Assembly: GCF_033568475.1 (NCBI RefSeq)
Contig: NC_133120.1
Location: 82,498,151-82,562,150, forward strand
Length of the DNA stretch: 64,000 nt
Direction of reading: 5' to 3'
From: Henckelia pumila
Lineage: Eukaryota; Streptophyta; Magnoliopsida; Lamiales; Gesneriaceae
Shown here in pieces: positions 49,002 to 60,951 of this stretch. Each line of letters opens with the position of its first letter. The first letter of the stretch is position 1. The notes under the pieces are model-generated. The model made no database searches. It was not told where the DNA came from and worked only from the letters and a program-made list of their open reading frames with translations. A program made the position numbers and the translations under genes.

Positions 49002-52000
49002 ATGCCTCCTAGACCAGTTAACAGACGTGGGGGACCTCCACCTCCACCTCCGCAGAACCCTATTGCAGCATTGGAGCAGGCCAATGCAAATATGATGGCA
49101 GGGATTACTGCTCTGTTAGAGCAGCAGGCTACTCGTCCCAGGTTGTCCCATGAGGAGGACGTTGCTGAGAGGTTTCAGAAGAAGGGACCCAAGGAGTTTG
49201 TAGGTACCACCGATCCTTTGGTGGCGGAGGGATGGATTCGCTCTCTAGAGTCCATATTTGCTTATATGGGGATCACGGACACCGACAGGGTGAACTGTGC
49301 TACGTACATGCTGAGGGGTGATGCAGCGCTCTGGTGGGAGGGTGCAGCCAGGGGAGTCGACCTTCCTACACTGACATGGGCAGAGTTTAGGCGTATCTTC
49401 TATGCCAAGTACTTCACTGAGGATGTGCGCAGTCGCATGATCCGTGAGTTTATGAGTCTCCGTCAGGGGGAGAAGACAGTGGTTGAGTATGTGAGGCAGT
49501 TCGAGAGGGGCTGTCACTTTGTGCCCTTGATTGCTGATAGTCCGCAGGAGAAGTTCATACAGTTTGTGGAGGGCCTGAAGGCTGATATCAGGCATGATGT
49601 TTGTATGGCAGACGTCCTTACTTATGAGTCTGCAGTCAGTAGAGCCTTGCGTTCCGAGGAGGGTCGGAGAGAGATCCAGAGGGAGCAGCAGGGGAAGAGG
49701 CAGTTTCAGGCTGGGTATCAGCGACCATCTTCGCAGCCTCCTGCGAAGAAGCAGTATACAGGGCCGGCTAAGGGCCCGAATCCACAACAGAGGCCACAGC
49801 AGCAGAGGGGCGGGGCCCCTAATGCCATAGCTTATCCTACTTGCCCGAAGTGCCAGAAGATGCATTCGGGACCTTGTCTATTGGGAGCAGGAGTTTGCTA
49901 CCACTGTAGGGAGCCAGGGCATCAGATAGCTAACTGCCCCAGGAAGAAGAACACCGCTGGTAGGGTGTTTGTGATGCAGGCTGAGGAGGTAGATCCAGAC
50001 ATCTCCTTGATCACCGGTATATCTTATCCCTAGCATTTTAATAATTTTCCTTTGGTTAAAAATTTAGTCTTTAATTTGGAATTATTGTTATTTGGGTTAT
50101 TTAACTGCATGTTAGAATAGGAAGCATGTTTTACTTGTGATTAGAATTAAGAATTAGTAGTGACTCGTTGGGGAAAATTTAGTAGTGGTATGAAACTGTT
50201 GGGAATTTTCTGCGTGCAGGGAGAATTCTAGTTGGAGGCAACTCCACGTTTGCGTTGCTAGATTCAGGGGCTACGCATTCGTTTATCTCCCTGGAGTTTA
50301 TCAGGCGGGTAGGCATCACACCTGAGAGTAGTGACAGTGAGTATGATGTTACTATGCCGTCAAGGTAGATTATTTCTACCTCGAAGGTTATTCGAGGACT
50401 GGAGTTGGAGCTGCAGGGACACTCCATTCGAGCAGATGTAGTAGTTTTGCCTTTGAGTGGATTCGATTTGATTTTGGGCATGGACTGGTTGACAGTCAAT
50501 GGAGTTTCGATTGATTTTCGTCGGAGATCAGTGTCAGTGAGACCTACAGTGGGCGACCCGTTCACTTTTCATGCATCTCAGAGCAGTGATATTCCTCAGG
50601 TGATATCTCTTATTCAGGCGAGGAAGTTGTTGAGACGGGGTTGCCAGGGGTTTCTAGCGAGTATCGTCACGACTTCAGAGCCATCTAGCAGATCATTATC
50701 AGAGATAGAGGTGGTTCGTGACTTTCCGGATGTCTTTCCAGAGGATGTTGCAGGAATTCCACCAGTGAGAGATGTGGAGTTCGGCATCGACTTAGTGCCA
50801 GACACCGTGCCTATCTCTAAAGCACCGTACAGACTTGCTCCTACCGAGATGAAAGAGTTGAAGGAGCAGATTCAGGAGTTGTTAGAGAAAGGCTTTGTTC
50901 GTCCTAGCTTTTCTCCGTGGGGAGCTCCGGTGTTGTTTGTGAAGAAGAAGGATGGCAGTATGAGACTGTGCATCGATTACCGAGAGCTCAACAGGGTCAC
51001 AGTGAAGAACAAGTATCCACTGCCGAGGATAGAGGATTTATTTGACCAGTTGCAGGGAGCTTCAGTGTTCTCCAAGATCGATCTGCGATCTGGTTATCAT
51101 CAGTTGCGTGTAAGAGATGCAGATGTATCCAAGACTGCTTTCAGGACACGATATGGGCATTACGAGTTCTTAGTGATGCCATTTGGGATGACCAATGCTC
51201 CAGCGGTTTTCATGGATCTCATGAACCGAGTCTTTCAGCCGTATTTAGATCAGTTCATCATTGTCTTTATTGATGATATTTTGATCTATTCTAGGAGCAT
51301 CGAGGAGCATAGACAGCATCTTCAGAAGGCCTTGCAGACTTTGAGGGAGCATCGGTTGTATGCCAAGTTTAGCAAGTGTGAGTTTTGGCTTGAGCAGGTG
51401 GCATTTCTTGGCCACATTATTTCGAGGGATGGGATTGCAGTTGATCAGTCTAAGGTTGAGGCAGTGCAGAACTGGGGTATTCCGAAGAATGCTTCAGAGA
51501 TTCGCAGTTTCTTGGGTTTGGCAGGATATTATAGCAAGTTTATCAAGGGTTTTTCCTCTATTGCAGTACCCTTGACTTCCTTGACCAAGAAGAATGCGAA
51601 GTTTATCTGGAGTTCAGCCTGTCAGAGGAGCTTCGATCAGCTGAAGGAAGCACTCACTACTGCACCAGTGTTAGCGATGACAATATCAAACGAGGAGTTA
51701 GTGGTGTACACCGATGCGTCTAAACTGGGTTTAGGCACAGTGCTTATGCAGTGTGGTAAGGTTATTGCGTATGCGTCGAGGCAGCTGAAGATTCATGAGC
51801 AGAACTACCCGACGCATGACTTGGAGTTGGCCGCAGTGGTCTTCGCTTTGAAAATCTGGAGGCACTATCTGTATGGAAAGAAGTGCAAGATTTTCACAGA
51901 CCACAAGAGTCTCAAGTACTTCTTCACACAGAAGGAGTTGAACATGAGACAGCGCAGATGGTTGGAGTTGGTGAAGGACTATGACTGTGACATTAGCTAC

Positions 52001-53593
52001 CATCCGGGTAAAGCTAATGTAGTGGCCGATGCGTTGAGTCGGAAGTCGTCAGTGGTATCATGTTTGACTGTACAGTTACCACTACAGAGCGAGATTCAGA
52101 GATTTGGCTTGGAGTGTTATCCGAGTGGCCATGCACCGAGCTTGTCAGTGTTGACGGTGCAGCCAGTTCTGCGAGATCGGATTAGAGAGGGACAGTCTAC
52201 TGATGAGGAGTTGCAGCGATGGAGACAGAGAGATGAGGCTAGAGGTAACCTCTTGTATACAGTGGAGGATGGTATCGTTCAGTACCGTGGTAGGATGTGG
52301 GTATCGAACGTCGATCAGTTGAGAGCTGAGATTTTAGCAGAGGCTCACACATCTCCGTACTCCATTCACCCCGGAAGTACAAAGATGTACAAAGATTTGC
52401 AGCTATTGTATTGGTGGCCCGGGATGAAGAGCGACATCGGGAGAGTGGTGTCAGAGTGCTTGACTTGTCAGCAAATCAAGGCAGAGCATCAGCGTCCAGC
52501 AGGACTTCTTAGACCTCTTCCTATTCCGGAATGGAAATGGGAGAATATTACGATGGACTTTGTGGTTGGCTTACCGAGGAGTGCCAGAGGTTGTACAGCG
52601 ATTTGGGTGATTGTGGATAGACTCACCAAGTCAGCTCATTTCTTGCCGGTGAGGACTACTTATACTTTGACACAGTATGCAGAGCTTTACATCAGAGAGA
52701 TTGTTAGACTGCATGGCATACCAGTGTCTATTGTGTCAGACAGAGATCCGAGATTCACATCTGCATTTTGGAAGAGTCTGCACACAGCTTTGGGGACGAG
52801 GCTTTTGTTCAGTACAGCATTTCATCCCCAGACAGATGGTCAGTCTGAGAGGGTGATCCAGGTTCTCAAGGATCTTCTGAGAGCTTGTGTCATTGATTTT
52901 CGGGGTTCTTGGGAGACTAGACTGCCATTAGTGGAGTTTACCTATAACAACAGCTTTCAGTCGTCTATAGGTATGGCTCCTTATGCAGCATTGTATGGGA
53001 GAAGATGCAGATCTCCTGTGCATTGGGATGAGGTTGGTGAGCGGATTTTACTGGGTCCTGAGATTGTGCAGCAGACAGCTGACATTGTGACTCAGATTCG
53101 AGATCGGATGAGGACTGCTCAGAGTCGGCAGAAGAGTTATGCAGATGCCAGACGACGAGATTTGGAGTTCGCTGTAGGTGATCACGTATTCCTGAAGGTG
53201 TCACCTATGAAGGGAGTAGTGCGTTTTGGCCGGAGAGGCAAGCTTAATCCGAGGTATATAGGGCCATTCGAGATCTTGGAGAGAGTTGGCACGTTGGCCT
53301 ACCGGTTAGCTCTACCTCCAGGGCTAGCGGCAGTGCACAACGTTTTCCATGTATCCATGCTTCGGAGATATGTCTCCAACCCGTCGCATGTGTTGGATTT
53401 CGAGCCCTTGCAGTTGCCACCAGATCTAGTGTATGAGGAGAGGCTAGTGCGGATCTTGGCTAGGGAGGAGCGGAGGCTTAGGACGCGGGTCATACCGATG
53501 GTCAGAGTCCAGTGGCTGAATCACTCAGAGGAGGAAGCTACTTTGGAGACCGAGGCAGACATGAGGAGTCGCTACCCGGAGTTGTTCGAGTAA
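49002..53593 (+). pseudogene. Gypsy gag-pol, apparent 203-nt intron and one internal stop
   Basis: Gag starts at MPPRPVNRRG (49002; an ATG at 48987 is also in frame). It has the retrotransposon gag core (LRGDAALWWEG, FVEGLKADIRHDV) and a zinc knuckle CYHCREPGHQIANC. The frame runs to LITG, where a GT-AG interval (50017-50219) separates it from the protease ILVGGNSTFALLDSGATHSF. A TAG at 50366-50368 follows, then 1062 open codons from 50405: RT ([20 protein letters not shown]), RNase H ([13 protein letters not shown]), integrase (HHCC near [11 protein letters not shown]...[11 protein letters not shown] core; [11 protein letters not shown]), GPF motif and a chromodomain ([16 protein letters not shown]). 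The joined frame is 1463 codons. Only the single stop prevents full translation. Confidence 0.94.
50017..50219 (+). other. Intron-like interval between gag and protease of the gypsy element
   Basis: The gag frame reads DISLITG with donor G|GTATAT; the acceptor TTTTCTGCGTGCAG|G joins to complete the Gly and continue RILVGG in phase. The interval is T-rich, 203 nt, and contains stops in all frames relevant to gag. That is what a spliceosomal intron looks like, but no transcript is available here. Confidence 0.7.
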
Positions 53594-53626
53594 GTACTTT
53601 AATTTCGAGGACGAAATTCAATTTAA

Positions 53627-53647
53627 GGGGGGGGGGGGGGGGAGAAT
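53627..53647 (+). other. Gypsy polypurine tract with a run of 16 G
   Basis: AATTTAA, then G16 (53627-53642), then AGAAT, directly before the 3' LTR TGTAACACCC. Purine tract and position are standard; the homopolymer is longer than I expect for the family and its true length may be uncertain in the assembly. Confidence 0.9.
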
Positions 53648-56315
53648 TGTAACACCCGGTATTTTTAAATACGTAAATCCGCATGCATAATTAGGATATT
53701 TAATTATTTAAATTTTAGATTTATAGGTTAAATAATTATGTGAATTATTTGTGCATGATTTAATTTATTTTTAAGCATTTAACCCATAATTAGTAATTTT
53801 TATGATTTTTAGTATTTTAATTATTTGATCGCGTAGACGGGACCGTGGACGGACGAGATGACAACTTTCCATCCAAATTATTTTATGAGTCTTTTTAGAG
53901 CCCTAAAATATTATTTTGAGTTTTATTATCTCAAAATTTTAAGTATTTAATTTTATATAATTTTAGGAGTCCATTTTTATTCAAAATTAGCCAAAATATT
54001 GACTTTTTAGTATTTTTAAAATTCCCTTAAATTGTAATTTCGAGATTTTAAATTTAGTTATCAGATTTTAACTTTTAATTAGGAGTTTAAGTTGTATATT
54101 TTATATTTAAAACCTTTTATCCATATTTAATTAACCTATATTTTTAATTAACACAAAAATCAAAACCTAATCTATCCCAAGCCCTTAACCGATCCCTCAC
54201 CCTCTTAGCCGCCTCCCTCCCTTCCATTCATCTTCTTCATCAAGCAACCCTAAGGAAGAACACCATAGCCACGTTTTTTAAGGTCCAAGGCAAGTCGTCG
54301 TCGTCCCATCGTTCCGGAGTCGTCTCACGCCCGTTTTTCTCTCCATTTTCGGTGAAAGGCATGATTTTCTTCCAATCTTTTTGTACCTATTAGATATTAT
54401 ATTGTGTGGATTGTGTATGCATCAAATCCTTCGATTTTTGTTCAGAAAATGTTTTGAGTGTTCGAACTTTTCACAAGTTCACTCGTTTTTCATGATTCAT
54501 GTTCAAATTTTTAGGCCATGGGTGCGTGCTATCGGCTGGCTAGGGTCCCTAGGGTGTCCTAGGTATGACTGGACTCGAGTGGCTCGAATGGCTCGAGCCA
54601 AACGAGCCCAGGGAAGCAACTACAGCAGGTCGGCCGAAGGGGGTTGCAGGTTAGGGTTTTGGGGGAAAGGCCTTCGGGTTCAGTGCTTGGGGCTGCATGG
54701 GGTCGGGGCTAGGGTCAGGTTCAGACCGCCCAGACGTGGGCTACGTCTGGGCGGCGGCGCTCCGGCCAGGGGCGGCCGGAGCTGGCCGGCAGCAGGCCAA
54801 GAAGGCCTGCTGCTCACGGCCGCAGCCGAGAGGAGGCAAGGGGGATCGGGTTAGGGTTTTAGGCGGGGTCCGGGTCGGGTCAGTGGTCCGGGTCGGGTCA
54901 GTAGGGTAGTGGGTCGGGTTAAGTGGGTTTGGGTCCGGGTTTGGTGGGCCGGGCTCGAGTCTTTTTATTTTTAAAACATTTTATGAATTAATGGGTTTTT
55001 GGGCCAATTAAATTGAAATAAAATTATTTGGACTCCCAAATAATTTTATTTGGATTTTTAAAATTTTAATTAAGTTAGTCCATTAATTTTATGGGCTTTT
55101 GAGCCCATAAAAGTTATTGGGCCAGTCTTGGGTTTTTGGACCCATTGGGCCAGTCTAAGTTGTTATGGGGCCTAGAATGTTTTATGGGCTTTAAATTATT
55201 TTATTGGGCTTAGAATAATTTTATTGGGCTTAAGTATGTTAATGGGCCAGATTTAAGTAATTGGGCTTGAGTGTTAGGGCCAGCAGTCCAGTACAACCCA
55301 TGAGAAATTGCATGTGTCCTGAATATATATTTAATTATTTTTGTGCATGGAAGTTATTTTTATATTTATATGATATTATGAAATTAAATTAAATATATAT
55401 GAAGGACACACATTTTATTTAAGTACATGCATTCATGAAATAATTTTATGCATAATTAAATGTTTAAGGTTGAGCAATAATAAAATATTTTTATGTTGGA
55501 AGTTGAAGTAGTGTGACAATTTAAAGGGGATTCGTCCCCATATGTGACCTATTGAAGGGCAGTTTACTGCCAATTTAAGAGGTGATTCGTCACCACCACG
55601 TACGTTGGTTTCCACGCTGATCAGTATTTAATGTATGATTTAAGGTTACACTACGGATACAACCATGCGATGTTAGAAAAATTAATTGCTCAACAATGTT
55701 ATGTATTATGTTATATAAGTTTATTTAATTTAAGTTATGTTATGTTTATGATATTTTAAGCATGCTCATTCATGTATATGTTATGTATTAGTATTTAATT
55801 GTTTTAAATTATTTTAAACCCTTGTTATGTTAGCATGTTGGGCCTCTAGGCTCACTACACTGGTATGGTGCAGGTGAGTACGTTGAGGATGATGTTGTAC
55901 CCACCGGAGGCGAGGATGTATGAGCGGACATGCAGTGACCCCGTGACCGTGATAGATGTCTGAGTCACATGCATGTTTTATTTATGTCTGCATGTTACAT
56001 TTATTTTAAGTATTTTTTTTTCAGTGGTTGTGAGTTTTGAATATTTTATTGAATATTGTCAGTGCATGCAAATTTTAATCATTTTATTTATGCAGTATTT
56101 TTAGTTAAATGATTGACTCAGATATTTACTTTATTTTAAAGAATGCATTTTTATTTAAGTATTTAATTATTTATTTATTTAGTTATTTTTAAATCTTTTT
56201 ATTCTGTGCATATATGTATGGGCATATATGTACATATTTTATTTAGTAAGTATAAATAAAAATAAAAAAAATTTCCGCATATTTATCTATTAATTATAGA
56301 GTTAGGGTCGTTTCA
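53648..56315 (+). repeat. Gypsy 3' LTR (2668 bp)
   Basis: Nearly identical to 46174-48815 but 26 bp longer, mostly from an 18-bp tandem duplication of GGTCCGGGTCGGGTCAGT (54867-54884 and 54885-54902) and small A-run changes near 56260-56272. Confidence 0.96.
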
Positions 56316-56369
56316 AAATAAACCGAACTTGAACATTCAAAAGCTCGGCTCGGCTCGTTTACATTCCTA

Positions 56370-56377
56370 CCCATAGA
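56370..56377. repeat. 8-bp target duplication CCCATAGA, right copy
   Basis: Partner of 45674-45681. Confidence 0.88.
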
Positions 56378-57337
56378 AATTTTTTTAAAACCCAAACAAC
56401 TTATTAATATAATTTAAATTGCTCAAATTTATCCTCTTTTTTTTTCTTGAAAAAAAATAAATATGTATAAAATTTGGGATAAATTTGTTTTGAATTATCA
56501 AATTCAAACTCAACTTTACATTTGGTCTATATTATATGTGTTGCATTATCTGATCCACAAAAAAATGTTTCAACACTCTATGAGCCTACAGGTTTTTTTT
56601 TCGGATAGAAATCGGTACTAAAAATTGAAAATATGCTGATAATATATGTGTTGTGTTCTCCAAAAAATGAAACTCAGAGTAAAATATGTGTTACAAATCT
56701 TTCTCCCTAGCTAAGTGCTTGTCACTCTTCACGTATAAATGTTTCTAACTGAATACCCTCCCATACAATTCCTATCGCTTATATACTCTCACCCCCTTCA
56801 CGTGTATTTCTCTTTGATTTCCTAATATACACGTTAAAAATCTTGGGCTTCCAATGTCCATTTTCGTTTGGGCTTTCTGAGCATGAAGTCCTTGAGCCCC
56901 CAGCTCCATGTTTTTAGCCATTGTATTTGGATTCATAACAATATGATATCTGAGTACAGTACTAATATATAATTTTTGAGCGTCTAATCATATATAACGA
57001 ATATTGATATTTATGACATAGTTGTCTTTTATCGTACTAAAATTAGTACAAAACATTCAAATAAATACTAATATATATGATATTTGATTATCAAGTCATC
57101 AACTGTTTTAGATTTGGGTGCTAATATATGATTTTTTTATCATACTAATATATAACTTTTAAGTGCCCAAATATGCGTTACAAGGGTTGACATTAATAAA
57201 AACAAAATTTAGATTGTATACTCATCTATTCTATTATCTATTACTTTTATAAATACACAAGTTTGAATCGTGAATTTCCTTCAATATCCTCATTATTTCA
57301 TTAATTATTTGGTTTTAATTGTCAATTTATAATTTTG
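56378..57337. other. AT-rich intergenic DNA
   Basis: No gene is seen. The motif (TA)CTAATATATRATTTT recurs several times (about 56960, 57067, 57120 and 57144), suggesting old repeat decay. Confidence 0.65.
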
Positions 57338-57800
57338 TCCTCGTGATTTCATTTAATAATTAATATTTTTTTCATATTCAAGATTTTTTAGGTCTTGCAT
57401 TTATTTCTATACATTAATCAATTTATTTATTCAAAGTAGATTAATTTTAATATTTAATTCATACTTATTTTTTGTGTCCATTTATTTATCTAAGATAAAT
57501 TAATTTTTAATATTTAATTCATGTCATAAATCTATATTTTTGACATTTTCTATAATGAATTTACAAGTTTTTCCTCATTATTTCATTTAATAATTAATAT
57601 TTTTGTCATTTCTAAGGGTTTTTGAGTTTTTTAATGTCATTTATAGATTAGTCAACTTTACTTATTCAAGTTAAATTAATTGTTAATATTTTCATATCAT
57701 TTTGTGTGTCCATTTATTTATTCAAAAAATTTATTTTTAATATTGAATTCATGTGCTAAATCTATATTTTGACACTCATAGAATAAAAAGTAATTATTGA
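57338..57800 (+). repeat. Diverged direct duplication, period 234 bp
   Basis: The block starting TCCTCGTGATTTCATTTAAT at 57338 is repeated from 57572 (TCCTCATTATTTCATTTAAT). Both copies share TTATTTATTCAAAGTA-like, TGTGTCCATTTATTTAT and AAATCTATATTTT-GACA blocks in the same order. The copies are diverged with small indels. Confidence 0.75.
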
Positions 57801-57960
57801 AAGATACCTTAATTTTTGCTCTATATATTTAAAAAAATATTAATTTTTTAGACTTATTTCAACATTATCGTCATAATTATGTTTTAAATTTACTATAATT
57901 TTTAACGTAATATTTTGATTATTAAAATTTAAAAAAAAATAAAAAAATTAAATCAAATCA

Positions 57961-58318
57961 TTAAACAACATCAAGTTTGAAATGACCAAGAGGAGGTTTA
58001 GTCCAAATCAAAGTGGGAGAGGACGGAGCAGTAGACATGCGGGGAGTGGTGGCTAAGAGCGCTTTACGGAATTCATCCTTTGCCGTCCATGCAGTGACTT
58101 CCTCTTTGGAGTTTCGTGATCCTGTTGGCAACATTGTAGCGGACGTCCGATAACTTCTTTCGTCTGTCAATTTTATTGCTATTAATTTAGTTAATCGAGC
58201 GGCTAATAAATTAGCCCACTCTATTGCTCGCTTTGCACTGTCTAACCCTTCTCCATTATCATGGGTTGAAGGTGATTTTTCATCTTGGATTGTATCAAAT
58301 TCAATTGATGATTTATAA
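57961..58318. pseudogene. Scrambled RNase H-like (RVT_3) remnant
   Basis: The minus strand near 58010-57961 reads LIWTKPPLGHFKLDVV, the usual start of an RVT_3 domain. On the plus strand, about 58104-58318, come LEFRDPVGNIVADV, VNRAANKLAHSIARFALSNP and SPLSWVEGDFSSWIVS to a stop, the usual end of the same domain. The two halves lie in opposite orientation, so this is an inverted or rearranged relic. It may come from the same element family as 45145-45506. Confidence 0.65.
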
Positions 58319-60229
58319 TATTTTTCTTTCTTAAAATATATATATGTATATATATATATATATATAGAAAATGTGCTCAGATCCTTTATTCAATCATTCA
58401 TTTATTATTAATTGAGATTTGATCATCTAACCAAAATTTCTGATATTTTATTTTTTAGGAAGAGATATTATAAAAAAAATATTGACGACTAACTGTGTAA
58501 TATTTTTGAAATTTTAGGGACTACAAATGTAATCAATAACATCAATATTTTCTTGTCCAAGGTAAAAAAATTAAATATATAGTCATTTTGTCCTACTAAT
58601 TTAGGCTTGTGTGTATTTTCACATATATATTAAGAAAGTTTTTGAAAAAATAAATTTCTCATTTGCCCTTATTTAGTGAAATTTTAATAAAATAAAATAA
58701 TTATACATTTTATGAATTTAATAAGGATAAATTGGTAAAATAATAGTACAAATGATATTTAATATGAAAAATATACTATATAATTGAGAAATATAAAAAA
58801 TAAATGTAATTTAAATAAGCGAGATATAGAAAATATGATTATAACTAAGTTTCATGTTGATGTTTGTACTACAGTATAATACTTGGCTAATATAATCAAT
58901 TAATGTTAATACTTATGAAATCATAAAAATCTGCGTTACAAAAAGTAAAAAAACACTACACTCAAATCTATTTTATGTCAGATAAATTCTTATAATCATG
59001 ATAGGAAAAAAAAAAGATGATTCAAAATAATGTCACCAGTTCCACTAAAGCTAATACTCTGAGAGTTTTTTGAACAAAATATTACAAGATTTGAAAAATA
59101 AAAATATAAAGAAACTTTTGGATTGACTGTTGCACATTATATGAATTTGATTTATGAAAAAAGATATTTACCACATATTAATATATTAGATTTTTTTAAC
59201 AAGAGTTTGATGAACTTATGAAAAAATATGTATATACATCATTAATTAAATAATTATTTGTATAATTGAATTAAATACTCTTAGTATATATTTGTATATA
59301 CTGTAACACACAGAGTTTATATTATAAAAATATTATTTTTATTTTTATATTTTTGTTTGGATTTTGATTATTTTTTATACTAAATTATTATCTAATGTAT
59401 ATTTAAATTTGATTATCGAAGTTAAACAAACAAATTTATTCAATAAACTGAAAAAATATACGTAAGAAAATTTTGAATATATTATTATGTATTACCAAGA
59501 TGATTGAGAATCAAAGCAAGTCAAGCTACAACAAGTGTCTTATGATTATCATGGTTACCAAAAAAAAAATAATACATGATTTATATTTAATTTATTAATA
59601 AAAGATCAACTTTCATTTCCAAATAAAACTTTTAAATAAAGAAAAAATAGTTTTTTTTCACTCACTTATTTACTTTTACGATTTGGTCCACTACGTTTTC
59701 AAAGTTTTTTTTGGTACGCAAAATTTTAATTCTCAGCAATTATTGGTCTAATTGGTAACGTGACACTAAAAAATACAGATTTATAAAAAAAACTACTGAC
59801 ATGACGTAAAAATGCTGAGATCAAAAATTGTTGTTATCAAATATCATGTCAACAATTGGACTAACAATATTTTAAAAAAAATGTTAGTGCACCAAAACCA
59901 AATTTGACAACTCAATGGACTAAAACTCAAATTTGGACATGTTAATGAATCAAAAAATCATTTCTCCGAAATAAATTATTATTTTTTACTTAAAAATCAA
60001 TATAATTAAAATTATCATTTAACATAAATTATTCATGACGCTTGAGATTTTGTGTTGTTTAAAATATTAATTGAGTGTAATTGTTATCATCAATTATAAA
60101 TTTTATTAAAGCGGAAAACGCTCGGTCATACAATAATATCGTAGTCAAGGTCATGGTTTCAATTCATATTGATTGAAAGCATAATAATGGATAAGAGGAT
60201 TGTTTAAGTGACTGACTTTAAAGGGAAAA
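58319..60229. other. AT-rich intergenic DNA, nothing recognised
   Basis: A (TA)n run at about 58340-58366, then AT-rich sequence without coding signals on either strand. Confidence 0.7.
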
Positions 60230-60951
60230 TTGGAGAAAAATCCCCATCAAGAAACTAAGGTTGTGATTCAGTCCCTCTGTAAGTGTTTTTTATTTGAGCT
60301 CCCAGACACAACAAAAGTTTTATTCTGCACTCCCCAACAGCATTTACACCATTTATTTTGCAAAAAAATATTTTATTTATTTATTTTTATTCATCTTCCA
60401 TTGGGCTTACTCTCATTCCTCTCTCTTCTTCGCTGTTTTTCTAGGTCCTAACCAAAATTCCCATCTGAAAAATTTCAAAGCATTGATTAGCCGCTTCCCA
60501 ACCCCGCGTTCTTCATTATTCTCCTTCCTTTTTCTCTTGTTCCTCATTGCTAGTCTTGGATCTACCAAAAACCCCATTCAAAAAATTACAAGAAGTTTCA
60601 TCAGTATATTAGAGAAGATGAATTTGAGCGATGAACAACCGGAATTTCCCATTTTTCTTGGCAGTTTTGATTATTATGATCAATTATTTGCCCTCTTTTG
60701 GTCTCCATTCTCCTTATTTTTCATTTGTTGTATGCCCATCTCTTCATCTCAAATGGGAAACAAACAACAAAAACCATTAACCATTGGAAATCATGTACAA
60801 AGACACGAGTGAAGGTAATGAAATTCTTAAATCTATCGGCCACTCGGGAGAAAACGACACAAGTCATCAAAGCCCACCCGCCAACGAAACTGACGCAAAT
60901 CAAGTGACCAAGACAGTATTGAGTTTCTGGTATTTCATCTGATTTTTTTCC
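60230..60951 (+). other. Unidentified open frames, possible exon relics
   Basis: Locally less AT-rich, with a 172-codon frame (60294-60812), whose C-terminal half from MNLSDEQPEFPIFLGSFDYY is acidic/hydrophobic. It is overlapped by a second frame starting at about 60793, MYKDTSEGNEILKSIGHSGE, running to a TGA near 60942. I do not recognise either. Further short open pieces lie near 61950-62000 and 62200-62290, with acceptor-like TTCACAG at about 62198-62204. This could be a degraded gene or a lncRNA locus. Confidence 0.25.

Larger units (their letters stand above)
46174..56315 (+). mobile_element. Ty3/gypsy chromovirus (Tekay-like), full length
   Basis: A 10142-bp element: LTR 46174-48815, primer binding site 48816-48830, gag-pol 49002-53593, polypurine tract ending 53647, LTR 53648-56315. 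The target duplication AAATA is at 46169-46173 and 56316-56320. LTRs begin TGTAACACCCG and end GGTCGTTTCA. Domain order PR-RT-RH-IN-chromodomain places it in Ty3/gypsy chromoviruses; Tekay/Del is my best match from the PPT context (TTCGAGGACGAAATT) and the C-terminal chromodomain. Gag-pol has one internal stop and one intron-like gap. LTRs look almost identical, so insertion is recent. Confidence 0.96.
45682..56369. mobile_element. hAT-like non-autonomous element (~540 bp), split by a gypsy insertion
   Basis: The left part is 45682-46173 and the right part 56321-56369 after the gypsy element and its duplicated AAATA. The terminal inverted repeats are TAGGGATGTAAATGAGCC on the left and TAGGAATGTAAACGAGCC read from the right end. 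The body is full of GCTCGGCTCG, AGCTCG and CTCGTTAA words, and 45806-45869 holds a perfect 32-bp tandem duplication. No transposase is present. Elements with GATGTAAACGAGCCGAGC ends are common in flowering plants; the hAT call rests on the 8-bp duplication. Confidence 0.85.

Noticed and set aside
49245-49865. 206-codon minus-strand ORF
   Set aside because: It is a frame shadow of the gypsy gag gene.
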